Positions 20,886 through 34,700 of a stretch of 37,902 bases of DNA are shown piece after piece. This DNA is from Sphaeroforma arctica JP610 (lineage: Eukaryota > Opisthokonta > Ichthyosporea > Ichthyophonida). The notes under the pieces were generated by a model. It was not told where the DNA came from. It did no database searches and worked only from the letters and a program-made list of their open reading frames with translations. Position numbers and translations under genes: made by a program. Each line of letters opens with the position of its first letter. Positions within the stretch are counted from its first letter, which is position 1. The stretch covers positions 11,163 to 49,064 of the forward strand of contig NW_014040084.1 in the NCBI RefSeq assembly GCF_001186125.1, given 5' to 3'.

Positions 20886-23800
20886 ATGATTTCCCAGCGC
20901 TTCGGGATTGAGGCCAAGGCCTTCTCCCAGCTGGCGCTGGCACGCACGTCGACCCGATTTCAGCCTACAAGCGTTCTCGCAAGAAATGGGGTTATCGGAC
21001 GATACTATTCCACAGGAGAGAAGAAAGGGATTAAAGCGGTTGCTTTTGACCTCGGAGGTGTTGTACTACAGTCTCCGATGAAAGCTATACGCAAATATGA
21101 AGAGGTCCTGGGATATCCTGCCAACACAGTGAACAAGATCATTGCAGGCACAGGTATATACGCCCACGACGCAATACAATAATCTGGTTTCGTCTATATT
21201 ATATATATATATAGTGTGCGTGTATACGCGTGTGTGCATGTGTAATATTTTGTTATCTAGTCATATTTCGTTTCACTCATCGTCTGTGCTACTTGCGACT
21301 TCACAGGATCTAAAGGATCTTTTCAGCAATTGGAAAGGGGAGAACTTACGCTCAAAGAATTCTATCCCAAGGTGAGTTTGGTCCATAACAGAAGCTTCTG
21401 AACAACTTTACGACTAAGTCAGCAGTGAAATCTGAATGTATATTTTTCAGATGCCGCCTGTTCATGTGATCATGTTATTTTGCCTACTTTGTGATTGTAC
21501 GAAGGCTACATTGCTGCGTGCCGGATTCAATTAGCCTTCGAATGTGTAGCTATCTAGTATCTTGATGGACTAGGCTAACTTGCACGTCTACAGGTTGTGA
21601 TTTTCAGGGCGATAATGGGCTCGACGTGAGGGGAATGAAAGTTCATGTCTCACCCATAATTACATGCAAAATATAGTGTCAGATATATGAATCTATCTAT
21701 CCGCAAATACTACGTTTACACATGTACATCTCCATTTATATATCCAGTTTGAAGCTGAAAGTAAGCAGGCAGGCTTCCCTCTGGATGCAGCCAAGTTATT
21801 GAAGGACATACACTCGTATGTGTACAATGCGTCACCAGCGATGCTCGAGGCAATCGACTGCATTCGCGCCGAGGGTATCAAAACAGCGGCTGTAACCAAC
21901 AACTGGCGTATCGGAAATGGCAAGGACGAGATCCAGAGTGATGTCACTAAGGTGTGTTGTAACGAAAACACATGCACCTGTACATGTTTGCTCTCGTATT
22001 AGTAGTGTGCCTGTGTAAGTATGTGCTCGCGCTTATATTACTAATGTCTGTATATGTACACACTCGAGCGTGCACCAGTATGTCCAGCTCGTCTCCTGCA
22101 ATGGTCAGGACTGTTTCTTTTATTCATTCTAATATGTATTTACGCCTGAACTCTTTTGTTTGTTTCAGCGCATGGACTGTGTGGTTGAGAGTGTGGTCGA
22201 GGGCGTGAACAAACCAGATCCCGCCATTTTCAAAATCGCATGTGACCGTTTGGAAGTAGATCCCTCGCAAACCGTTTTTCTGGACGATATTGGCAAGAAT
22301 CTGAGCGCGGCGAAGAAATTGGGTAAGGAGATATCTCCTGATTCTCCTATCAATTATTGTGTAACGCGTAAGAAGCATAAGGATAGTCAGCTACTTTCCG
22401 CATTACATTCTGCTAGCAGCATCCGGTACGTTCTCGGGGTTGAGTACGAATTCGTAGAATATCATTTCGCTACCTGTCACTCTACGACCAACTCCTTGTG
22501 CAAAACGTATGTCCTGAATAATTGTGATTCGATACATCTCTTTCTGTCCCATATTCCAACATTCTAAAAACTCTAAACGCTAAACCCTAAATCCTGATTC
22601 ACACACTCGACAGGTATGACCACTCTCCTGGTAAAGGAGGTAGAGCCCGCGCTTGCTGAACTCGAGAAAGTGCTCGGTTTCCCACTTACGGGTTACGTCA
22701 AGGGGACAAGAGCTGCGATTGGGGCCCAAAAATTGAACGAGGACAACCTCCGAAGCTACTTAAAGGACACCCTGAAAATATCGGCTGATAAGATGAACGT
22801 CCGGAAGTTCTCACATGGACAGTCGAATCCTACGTTCTACATTGGCACTGAATCAGGTAGGTTTGTCTTGTACGTGTGTATTACAAACCCATGACCCTGG
22901 ACTAATCTGTGTCGACCGGATAGTTTGAGTACTTAGCCTGACGTATGGTGTTTACTGGTGAAAAGGTAGCGACGTGTATATCATTTTGTGGCGCAACCTA
23001 CACTATGAGCGGTACGGTACTATCTGTGTACGTGGTTGCAAACGGCTTTCTTTCCCATATATGTACCATAATTAATCACATGCATGCTCGTGTTATACCT
23101 ACCTGAAACACCTACTGACATGAAATGCTACGAATTATACCTGCCTGCAACACATACTCACATGAAATGCTTATGTTATACCTACCTGCATAACCTACCT
23201 GACTCGTCTACGCACTTTCGGTACCTGTCTGATTGTTTATTGCTGTAGGCGAGTTTGTACTACGCAAGAAACCCCCAGGAAAACTTCTGAAGGGCGCCCA
23301 TGCTATCGAGCGAGAGTAAGTCTGTTCCTAATCGGATTTGAAGTTCAATACTGTCTGATAAGCAGCGCGTTTGTTTTTATGTACTCTTGCTGCGGAAAGG
23401 CGTGCGTGTATGCGTACGATTATAACACTGTGTGTAGTAGTAGTCTGTCTCTCTCTGTACATACACACATGCGTATATATGTTGGTATATATAAATATAT
23501 ATATATATATAGTCACATCTTCATTGTTTTGTAGGCGAAGAGTGCTGTTACAAACACCAGTATTAACAAGTGCGGATAAGTCGGTATTTGGCTTTCTATG
23601 AACGGTATGCGTCATTGTAAGCAGAGCACATACATACAAACTTCATTCGTCGCACACATACACGAAGCATATCACACATGAACACACACTCACTCACACA
23701 CGCGCATACATGCCACACTACGCATATGCGTAAACACACACTCTCTCACACATCTACCTCTACCCACAGATACCAGATCATGACCGCTCTGCGCAAGAAA

Positions 23801-26800
23801 GGTGTACCCCTGCCCGAAACTTTAGGACTGTGTGAGGACGATTCAGTTATTGGCACGCCCTTCTACATGATGCGATATGTCCCTGGACGTGTGTTCGTCG
23901 ACCCAGCCTTGCCCGGGATGTCACCCAAAGATCGCAAGGAGATATATGAGTCTATGAACGACGCGTTGGTGTCCATGCACTCTGCCGGTGTTGGTATGTT
24001 GTATGTAGGGGATATATGTATGGTGTATTGGATGTGTGTGGGATGTATGTTGTGTATATGAGATGTATGTATGATATATGGAATGTATGTATACGATGTG
24101 TGTGAGATGTGTGTTGTATATGTGAGATGTATGTATGATATATGGTATGTATGTATTTTGTATGTATACGATGCATAGTCTTCTAAATTGAACATAAGAT
24201 GTGTGTAAGGTGTATCAGATGTGTGTGGGATGTATGTTGTATATAGGAGATGTGTGCTTGATATATCGAATGTTTGCCTTAGTATGTTGATGGGTGTGTT
24301 ATCACGGTACATACTGCTGGAGCATACTACATACACTACTTATTTTTAACTCGCATCCAACCACAACTCAGATCTGGAAGGTATTGAGGGCTTTGCGAAG
24401 AAAACCGACGAATTCTTTGCGCGCCAAATCAAAACATGGACCAATCAAAGTGTGGGGGCCATCCAAGCTACGGTATGGCAAGAACTAGGGTTTTGGTACT
24501 AGGTTGATTGGTTCAGTCCTTTGCCTCGTTTGTAATGTTATTGTGAACGGACTTAAAGGGAAATGCAGGTGATGGAATTTGTACCATAGAGTAGGGGTTG
24601 GCAATCTGGTAGGGTGTTCGATCTATTCCCGGGGCTTGTAATTTGCAGGGCCAAAGTGGTCCAATTCGGGAGTACAAATTATATCTAAATTGTCCTCTTT
24701 TGCTTGTGTGTGATGTATTTAGCAAGGAAAGATGGATCAGATTGCCGATATGACATACCTGATCGACTGGCTGCCAAAGAACATTCCCGAACAAACACAG
24801 ACTGCGGTGGTACATGGAGACTTCCGATTGGACAACATGATCTACCATCCCACTGAGAACAAGTATGTTGCATAGTTTCTATATATATATATAGTTCTAT
24901 ATCTATATATGTATAGTTCTAAATCTATACATGTATATGTATATATATATATATGTTATTATATTATACATGTGGGAAGTTATTTTGTACATGCAGATTT
25001 CGATCATAATGCACTCATATATATATATATATATATGCATACACAAATATATATATATAGATACATAGATACATAGATATATGCAAATCTGCACCTGGAT
25101 CGTATACTAAACTCTCATTCGGTTCAATCAATTCATTTGCAGAGTGATGGGCATTCTGGATTGGGAACTGTCGACCCTTGGTGACCCCATGGTATGACTG
25201 TTAGTGTACCTCCAGTGTATGGGCGGAGTTCAGTAAACCGAGTCCAGTTGAGTGTATAAGTCGGGTTTATAATCTGGTGTATAAACTTCGATTGCCCGAG
25301 TTTGTTCACAGTTAATCAATTATATTGAAACATCTTCAATTTCGATTATCGGTATTTCAACTCAAAATATTATTCTCTCCGAATTTTGGCGTGTTCACAG
25401 TCGGATGTATCGTACAGTGGACTGATGTATCACCTAGTGGAGAATCCCATCATGAAAGGCCTGGGACATGCAGCGTAAGTACTCATGGGCTTGATATTTT
25501 GGGATATGTCCTGTCCCGTATTGATTTCTGGGTTGGTGAGTATCTTAATAAGATTGATATTTTGGGACATGTCCTGTCCCGTAATTAATTCGGGTTGTTG
25601 GGTATGTCAATGCCTTGCCTAACTGTAGATATCACGGATTGATATTTTGAGGAATGTCATGTTTTGTATTGTGTAAGATATGTATAGTGTTTTCTGAGTG
25701 GTACCATGTCCCAATCATAGATTTGGAGCGAGTGAGTATTTAGGATAAAAGGGTTCAATTTTTCTAACATTCTTTCCTTTGCTTTTAATACCTTTTTTTT
25801 CTCGTATTTTCTTCAGATTGCCCGAGGGAGTACCCACCGAGATGGAATTCGTAGAGCGTTACTGTCAGAAAATGTAAATACGTATTCTCATCATACGACA
25901 TCTATAGATTGTATTAATGGGTTGGGTTTTACGGTTTGGAGTTTTTAACCCCCTAATTGTTTTAATGGGGGTTGGTTATGAATATGTGGTGGTACAATGT
26001 TTGTCCGAATCTATTTGTATTCGTTTCAAAAATGTATGTATATTCGTCACACTCTTCACTTTCATCCCGGTAGTGTTACGTTTATTATTAACCAAGTTTA
26101 CGGTACGTATTTTGCGGCAATACGGTTTTCCAATTCGGGAAGTTCACGTAAGGTACGTTTTCTAATACCACACAGGGGACTTGATGTCGACGCGGTCAAA
26201 AGTAACTGGGATTTCTATACTGCCTTTGGATTTTTCCGGTTGTCCTCTATCTGCCAGGGCGTTTATGCTCGTGGACTGATGGGCCAGGTATGTGTCGGTA
26301 TACATAAGTATAGTGTGTATGCATGTGTGTTTATTCGTATACATATATGAAGGATAGACCGTTGTGTGCATATATATATATAATATGTATGTGTATATAT
26401 CAATTTACTGTGATTTTGTATACTTATATGCCAATAGTAGCCAGCACATACACAGTTGCCTAGGAATCTTTTACATAGTAGTAGTCATGTACCTCTTCAG
26501 ACATATAGCATTGACGCATTTACATAGTAGTCCTGTACTTCTTCAGACGTATAGCAATGATACAGTAAATGATGTTGCTGTTATAGATCAATACTCTACA
26601 TATTATAACCCGTCGTTACATTGAAATTATTGAAGCTACAACTCACTTTATCCCGGTTCTACATACATACTTACAGGCCAGTAGCACCAACTCGAACAAG
26701 TTCAATGACGTTGCAACTCAGTTGGCGGCGGTTGCCAGGTCTGCTGCTGACCGCGCAGACGCAAACAGCGCCTCCAGACACCACTCAGAGTACGCTCAGG

Positions 26801-29800
26801 TAAAACAGCCTGTGCGTATACGTCTATATAATTATAAATCTATATATATATATGTATTTATAGTTCTTGCATTTCCTGAGATATTAGAGCACAAATTTCT
26901 CGTACTTTACAGGCAATGCCACAGACAAGCAGAGGCTATCACACCTCAGCGCGTCCTTTGGGAACAGTCAGGCGTCGCCAATACTCTACCGCCGGCGGAG
27001 AGGTCTTCGGTTTGGTATGTCCGCACCACTGTTTTCGGTTCGACGCTGGATTGGAAACCTCTACAATCCTCCATAGGCCTTAACTTGGCCCTATTTTCAT
27101 ACCAAGTCGTGGAGGTCATTTCCTGCTTCGTTTATTATTCCCAGTACCATTGTCATTCATAGGCGTTCTATTCTTCTGCTTTTTTTTCTTTTGCTTTTTG
27201 GCGAAGTCTGAACGCGCTGCCAAGATCAAAGAAGATGTGATTGACTTTATCAACACAGAAGTCATCCCGCTAGAGCCCCTCTTCAACGAACATCAGGCGA
27301 GTTCAACTGCCGCTTTATGTGCTGATGCATCTTTATGTACATATGTATTTATATATTTATATATATTTCTTTTCATGTGCACTGTACGTATGTATTCTGG
27401 CAACTATACATATCTTTGTTTACTCGGCGGTTTTTTTTTAATTAACCTTGCATATCCCATTCCCTTGCAGTTTGACGAAAAGCGACAGTGGACTCCAGTT
27501 CCCGAGATGGAAGTCTTGAAGCAGAAAGCCAAGGCCAAGGGTCTGTGGAATTTGTTCTTACCTCTTGAGTCTGATCCCGAGGGCCAGGTAAATATTATAA
27601 ATATATATGTATATATATATCTATATCTATATATAACTCTTGCTGTACTGTATCTGAATTGCAATTAGTCTACCCGCTTGACATCTCCCACAATATTACA
27701 GTGTGCCTCTCACCTGAGCCTAACGATATGATATTGACCTCCTTCTTACAGTACGGTGCAGGTATGACCAACCTCGAGTACGCACACCTGTGCGAAGAGA
27801 TGGGTAAGTGCATGTGGGCCCCAGAGGCGTTCAACTGCAGCGCACCCGACACTGGCAACATGGAGGTACTCACACGCTACGGCAAGCCTGAGCATAAGGA
27901 GCAGTGGCTAAAGCCCTTGCTTAATGGCGATATCAGGTACGGCGTATGATGTTTAAGTGTATGTGTGTGCACTTACATACAAGCATAGTTATATAGTTAT
28001 ATGTACATATATATATATATGTATATATATATTCGACATCATCCACAACACGTGCCATAGTTCAGACGAGATACCTTTATCTCAATCCATCCGATAAACT
28101 TGTACCGTTTTCGTTTCTTCATACATCAGGTCGTGCTTCGCGATGACTGAGCCTGAAGTAGCCTCCAGTGATGCCACCAACATCCAAACGTCCATCAAAC
28201 GTGACGGAGATGATTACATTATCAACGGGCGCAAACATGTGAGTTTGTTTTATGTGATGCATTTGGAGTTGTAAAATAGTATGTCTAGAGTGTGTGTTGA
28301 GAAGGTTGTTTTATAAACGGTTAAGGATTATTTATAATATATTCTGTAGGGTGATTTAGAATTGAATCAAGCTTTTGGATTATCCATCGTATTCCGTTCC
28401 TAAACTTGAAAATACCAATTCCAAATTCCGCAGTGGACTTCTGGTGCTATGGATCCCCGGTGTAAGATCTCTATCCTGATGGGCAAGACCGATTTCTCGG
28501 CGGATACCCACAGCCAACAGTCGATGATTTTGGTGCCTATGGACACTCCCGGTGTGTACATATACTTCACCGTGCATGTGAACAGAAATGAAATCATAAG
28601 CACTACAACACTGTATATTTTACGTACATGTATGTACATATACATCACCGTATGTTTATGTACAAGTATGTACCTTTAATAGAGATAACACCATGAGTCA
28701 ACCTAGAGTACAACAAGAAATCCTAAGCCTACTACTGTACACGTGCTTTGCACCACTCCACAATATATACACCCCCTACACTACATGCAGCTACAAGTCA
28801 CATACGCACACAGACACAACATACACGCACACAATCTCTCGCCCATACTCAAGCCTATACACGTACATAAATGCACACCAACATACAGGTATTAAGATCA
28901 TCCGTCCTCTCCGAGTGCTGGGATTCCTGGATGCGCCCCACGGACACGCTGAGATCGAATTCAATGACGTGCGAGTGCCTGCAAGCAACATCTTGTTGGG
29001 TGAGGGAAGAGGTTTCGAGATCGCACAGGGACGACTGGGCCCTGGACGTATTCACCACTGCATGCGGTAGGTTGTGTGTGTGTGTGTGTCCGTCCGTATA
29101 TGTGCATATTCTAATGAATGCATCGATCTGTTTATATATATATATATTATGTGTGTCATCTCATGTGTGTCCTTTCATGCTGAATCCAGTACATATACCT
29201 GTCTGAAATACGTGTCCAATTCACTACTTAATATTTTTTTGTCCCGTTTTTTTATATCAGTATGATTGGATACGCGGAACGATCACTTGAGCTGATGTGC
29301 AAACGAGTGACTGAGAGAACCGCCTTCGGCAAGCCACTTGCAGCACAAGGTACATAGAACACATGTATGTGTATGTATTTATGTATATATATATATATAT
29401 AAATATGTATATGTATATATATGTATGTATATATATATCAAGCGGTCATAATTCTGCAAGATATGTATATCAAGCGATATTCTTCAGGAAAACTAATACA
29501 GTGTTGCTGACGGTTCACACATCTACGTATACATATATATAATATATTCGTATTTTCTTATTTATATTTACCTGTGTACAGGAACCATTCTTGCGGATAT
29601 TGCCAACTCTCGATGTGAGATCGATCAGGCACGTCTACTCACACTGCAAGCTGCCCACAAAATGGATACTGTCGGAAACAAGGCAGCCAAGCGGGAGATT
29701 GCTATGATTAAGGTTTGTGAGGCAATTTATATGGATGTGCATGTTCATACGTGTATGCTAGTCGTATCTTATGCGATAACGAATAGTTTTACGGCTTGTT

Positions 29801-30671
29801 ACGAATCCAGTATCTAAATTTATAATATCTTCGACCGTTACCTACTGTTCTTTTGAATTATATATGTATATATATTATATTATATATGTATATATATATA
29901 TATATATGCGGGCGTATAATACTGGCGTATCGAACGAGCCCTTGGTATATTCAATAGTGCGTGAGTTCATGTAAACGTTGAAATTAATATTCTATAAACG
30001 TACACAGATCAGTATTCTATTCACATACGTATAAATATCATTTTTAAATGCAATTTTGCTGAAGATTTAAATCGCTTCTCGCCTACTTCTCACAGATTGT
30101 TGCACCGACAATGGCCCAGACAGTGATCGACCGCTGCATGCAGGTACTGTTCTTTGGCTTCTGACAAGACAACGTTTCTTGCTTAAGTTTTGGTCGGGTT
30201 GATTGTAGGTGTATGAATGAGTATTCGCTTAAATTTTTGGAGAGTGACAAGAAGCCGTAGCACAACTTGTACAGTACGATTCCGAGTTGGAATTTGCGCA
30301 AGCGTCATTGTGGTCTGCTGTATATCATAGTTTCCTGTTCGTTTACTGATACATATTAATTATTTTACGTATACTGACTGATACGTCTTTATTTTTATAT
30401 ATTTTCTCATCTAGGCGCACGGAGGTATTGGTCTGACCCCAGATTACCCCATGGCTCAGTTGTTCATGGCCTCGCGAACATTGCGATACGCAGACGGACC
30501 TGGTAAGTATACATCCGTATATGTGTACACTTGTACATAATTCCATTTTTTTTTTGTATTTTCTCTTCCTTGCAACCGCCTAACTTTTACTAATTCATTT
30601 TAACAGATGAGGTACATCGCATGTCCCTCGGCAAGCAGGAGCTAAAAAAGTACGCTGCAAAGCGAACTTAG
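20886..30671 (+). CDS. ACAD10: ACAD10-type fusion: HAD domain, APH-like kinase and acyl-CoA dehydrogenase
   Basis: Twenty-six exons join without a phase conflict into about 1066 residues, close to human ACAD10 (1059). Residues 1-43 are a mitochondrial presequence ending near RYYST. The HAD domain has FDLGGV (Asp55), Lys194 in NKPDP and FLDD (218-219). The second motif-I Asp is Gly, as in other members of this subfamily. The kinase part has HGDFRLDN (473-480) and ILDWE (Asp495). The dehydrogenase part (about 662-1066) has [32 protein letters not shown] and [12 protein letters not shown]. In mammals ACAD10/ACAD11 phosphorylate 4-hydroxy acids and eliminate the phosphate to feed beta-oxidation; the same chemistry is inferred here. 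Exons 14-15 (587-661) encode a linker that resembles a second presequence. Exon 16 ends CAG|GCGAGT, a GC-AG intron. AATAAA lies at 30850. The exons are listed in the next entry. Confidence 0.92.
23093..23215. repeat. Tandem repeat of about 42 bp, three copies, in ACAD10-like intron 5
   Basis: TTATACCTACCTGAAACACC, TTATACCTGCCTGCAACACA and TTATACCTACCTGCATAACC start at 23093, 23135 and 23176. The first two are followed by the shared word CATGAAATGCT. The repeat ends about 35 bp before the acceptor at 23248. Confidence 0.85.
24030..24275. repeat. Minisatellite of about 65 bp in ACAD10-like intron 7
   Basis: Three copies built on TGTGTGGGATGTATGTTGT, then GAGATGTATGTATGATATATGG, begin near 24034, 24098 and 24221. 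The third is separated from the second by unrelated sequence. The long minus-strand frames here are repeat artefacts. Confidence 0.8.
25491..25668. repeat. Palindrome-containing direct repeat, three copies, in ACAD10-like intron 11
   Basis: A 30-bp unit beginning TTGATATTTTGGGACATGTC and ending CTGTCCCGTA occurs at 25491, 25554 and, more diverged, 25639. It contains the inverted repeat GGGACA/TGTCCC, so each copy could fold into a small hairpin. Confidence 0.8.
29370..29440. repeat. TA/GTAT microsatellite in ACAD10-like intron 22
   Basis: GTATGTATTTATGTATATATATATATATA and similar runs follow the donor after 29349. Related short TA tracts mark several other introns of this gene (near 24883, 24941, 25020, 26372, 27602, 28008, 29130 and 29870). 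Confidence 0.85.
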
Positions 30672-31700
30672 ATTCAGCCGGATTAGGATATTTTCTCAAA
30701 GTACGAGTGAATTCAACTGGAAATCTCGGTGACTACTATTAGTCTTATCGACGAGGATCGGGAATGCATATTTTCAAATACTCGCGATAAGCGTGAATTG
30801 AGATTGCCTTATCCTATTTGAATCATAAGACATATATATATATAATGTGAATAAAACGTACGATTATCTGACAGTAGATACTCTATTCACTGGTCAAGTA
30901 CAGCGCTGGTGTCTGCGAGTTGTTCTTGACCGAGTTGAGCTACACTAGGCGTACTGGTGTATAGCAACGGTTTTCTCGCCTATTTATTGTGTGAATGATG
31001 AAATATGAGAGTGCAGCATATTCATAGTATGGTTTCTGAAATAGAAGTGGGTAATGTATATGTGTATTTTTGTATATATATATATATATATAATTATATA
31101 TATATATATATATAATTATATATATATATGTATGTGTGTAGTAATATATAATATATATTATTATTATATTGTTATAATACTATTATTACTACACACACAC
31201 ACACACACACTATATATATATATATATATAATATGTAATATTAGATATATATATATATTATGTATATATATATATATATATATATACTATGCTCGAGTTC
31301 GTATGTGCTCTGTCGTTAATATTTGCTACGCGTCGCTAGCTCTGCACCATATTCTCGTACACTGATCGATCCCGAAAAGTTTCAGGTTTGATTCCAAATT
31401 AGCATGTCAACAACGTTCATACTTACATGTTTTACTGCACAACCATGTGCACAGCGGACACCTATCACGCACATCGATTCCATGCATGGGAATGTCGATA
31501 CATAAAATGACTACTGACATTAATCCTTGCCTTCTTATTTTTCTGATAGGAGATGGGCTTCAACACAGTCTTCTTAATGCAGTATGTAGCATACTGTACC
31601 TATCGAACCGTTCCATTACTGTCTGCGGTCACGACATTCGGGCTTGCATAGAGCATTTTTCCACATTGTATTGAATTGTAGGATTGCGTAACTTTTTAGT
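30672..31700. other. 3' flank of the ACAD10-like gene with a large TA block
   Basis: AATAAA at 30850-30855 is the likely polyadenylation signal. From 31071 to 31290 there are long TA tracts broken by a CACACA run and TTATTATTA. The rest shows no gene. Confidence 0.6.
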
Positions 31701-34700
31701 GTATTAATACATGTGAAGTCGACAATATATATACTACCGGGCATTCCGGTATATTCACATAATGATCCTCAAGAGCTTGCTCCAACTGTAATGTACAAAC
31801 TGGTAGCAAACATCCTCCCTTCTTGCTCAGGCAAAGATTACATCAGTCCAATAAAATAAACACTATGCTTATCATAAACATTGTATATCGCTGGACGGTG
31901 AGGTTGATTGTTTTCGAAGGATATCTGGTGCGTACATTCAGATAATAGCTGCGAACGTAGACGGTTTTTTTATATATACCACGAAGTCGTAACAAAAAAA
32001 AATACTAAATACTATGAAACGGTCATCTAAAGTTTTACACAATAATGAGCAATAGAAAGGAAAGACCTCCAATGCGCGATGGCGGGTCACTGGGGTGGTC
32101 TCTCTACTCTCACTTGCTCTGGGCACTGCCTCACAGGTGTCAAGATTCAAGAACTCAAGACGTATATAAATACAAATGTACTATGAAATGTACATATTTA
32201 CCGCCTCTACTAGTAGAGACCGTATATAGGGTTGTTGAGGAGATAGAGTGTTGAGAACTTGAGATATTTATCTTCCGTCTCGGCGGGTTCATTCATCATT
32301 GTCGCACGCGGCGTCTCGTTACTGCAGTGAAGCAAATATTAGGTCTAAAATACCGATCAGCTCTTTATAAATGGCCTTTCTTAGAATTTTAGAATTTCAT
32401 AAAACAATCACTATTCTTTTAAAATTCGAATTGTATACTTTTTTTTTAACTAACAGGATTTTTTTCTTCTTCACATGCTTCATCATGCGATCCTCCTACC
32501 TTTCTCTCGAGATATAAAAATAGTTCGTCATTCGCCCAGTAAGTTGTTAAGTTAAGAAACTCATTATGTTAAAAAAAAAATGAAACAAATACTCTTATTC
32601 ACTATAAAAAAGCCATCTTCTCTTTACTGCTCTCTACTCTCGAGAGAGTAGAGTTTGTAGATTAATAATTGCTAGAATACATTTATGCAAAAAAAAAAAT
32701 AAGTAGCGTTCTGTCACAGTCTACTTTTACAAAAAGGCCATTTATGGTTCTGTTCAAAGCATTTTATCATAGCCTCTTTTGTCTTTTTTAGGGGCTATGC
32801 ATTTATATGTATAGAGTATTTGGCTAAATATGTTGAGTATGTTCTGTTCATTTATTTGTGTCCACACAAATGAAGAAATAGAAATAAAGACTTTTAATTT
32901 TGAAAACAAAAAGAGAAAGATAAAAATCGTATATATATTTTAAAAGAGCATTTTTTTAAACGGCCTAATACCGGACATATGAGTCTATGGCCCTAAGGCC
33001 TATGCCCTATAGCCTTTTATTATCAAATTTTAATAATTATGGCCATTGAAGGGTAAATTTTTATTTATTTAAAAACAATATCATATGAATTTACCATTAA
33101 GTAATATGAGTAATGTTATTTGTAAATAGAATGTTGTATTTAGATTTTAGCATGGCCCTCTGGCCTCTGGTTTCTGGATTTAAGTCTGCGCTAAAAATTT
33201 ACGATTTGTTGGAAGGAACCTGATTTCTGCTCGAGACTCAAATCCAAAGGGCCATGTCTATAGTACATACTCAATTTTTCTTCACAATGAGTTAATGACG
33301 TCATGCAGCAATCGGTCAAATTCAAAGTCGGACAGACCAAACTATTCAATTTTCAGAAAACTACCTCGCTCTAGTAGTAGTAGAGTAGGACCATAGAAAT
33401 TGCGAAGTACTACATTATGCCTTGATATTGATTATAATACATAGACCGTCATAGAGTCACTGTGAGTTACAGACACTAGTAGTAGGTCTAGTCACTACAC
33501 AGTACAATGAAGGTTAAATAATTATGAATATACTAAATATAGATAACGAATAAAAAGTAGTAAAGGTGCATAGAAATAGTTTCCTTGGCCTTGAGTCACT
33601 GCCACTGACTGCCTCATTCCTCTAATTCCTCTCATCAGACCACGACTCCATCTGCCCGCCATGTAAATATTGTAAATATTAAAAATAGAAGCAGTCCAAG
33701 AGACCTAATAGTAGACTCTAAGACTCCGAGTCGCCACTCTTTAGCTCTTTAGCATCCGACTCCCCGTTCTCCGAGACCGAGGGGGACAAATGGTTAATAG
33801 TTCAAAACTTCAATATATACCTATAAAAAAAATAACCAGCATTCTTTTCAAGTTTTCTGAAACATACATTTCGAGTTTAGATAATACATTTTTTTTTTCT
33901 TAATATATAATTATATAACGATATATATCAAGACGGATGCGGGATGACTGTGACCTAAATACTCTCTATCTGTGAGTCCCGACTGACGACTCCTTGAGTC
34001 CATAGAAAAGGAATGGTAGAAAATATGTTTCAAAATTGAATAAAAGCGATAGGTCCGTATAACACTGACGTGTCCAAAGTTTCGTACTGTAAATTCTCAA
34101 TTTCCCATTACTGATTTCCTATCTTCGGGATTCGCCTTAGGTTTAGGGCATTTTTTCAATACTTTTTTTAACGTTTCAATCTGCTGGCCGACAGGCGCGA
34201 CAGCCCGATATATGTCTCGCACAGGCATATATTTACATTGTGTAGCCCGGTATAGGCGTATATACGTTACATTTTTCTCAGCCTCTCAGGTTTCTTGCGA
34301 ATATATACAAACTTTCTTTAAACGTTTATTCTTCTGTGGCATGGTTCTCAGCCTCTCAGGCTTTTTGGGAATACATACATACATACTTTTTTAACGTTTA
34401 TTCGTCTGAGGAAAGTAAATAAAGGCGATTCGTAAATATCTGGGCCTGTTCACAACTTAAATATGTAAATACACAGTCCAAAATAGGAAAATTCATACGA
34501 GCCCGGCGGGCCGGGGTAGGGCCCCTCTATGTAGAAAGACAAAAGTTCTTTTTTACCCGTCGGCGGCCGTTTGGCTTCGGAGGAATTTCTAAAGATTACC
34601 TGTTACTTTTTTGCTATGTAAATAGCGATAGGTATATGTCAACTTTAGCAACTGACGTCTGACTGACATATTGATTGGCTGATGTGGAGAACTAAAACAG

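Larger units (their letters stand above)
20886..30671 (+). other. ACAD10: Exon map of the ACAD10-like gene
   Basis: The exons are 20886-21153, 21307-21371, 21748-21951, 22169-22322, 22614-22856, 23249-23315, 23770-23993, 24372-24472, 24723-24862, 25143-25191, 25401-25474, 25817-25873, 26176-26287, 26677-26799, 26913-27014, 27207-27296, 27471-27587, 27752-27936, 28130-28238, 28434-28551, 28889-29066, 29261-29349, 29582-29712, 30096-30143, 30415-30502 and 30607-30671. Exons 1-4 hold the HAD domain, 5-13 the kinase, 14-15 the linker and 16-26 the dehydrogenase. All introns read GT-AG except the one after 27296 (GC-AG). Codon phase is conserved at every join, and each join gives family-like sequence. 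Confidence 0.85.

Noticed and set aside
23863-24336. 157-codon minus-strand frame rich in Thr, Tyr, His and Ile
   Set aside because: It is antisense to ACAD10-like exon 7 and the intron 7 minisatellite; the residue pattern is a translated repeat.
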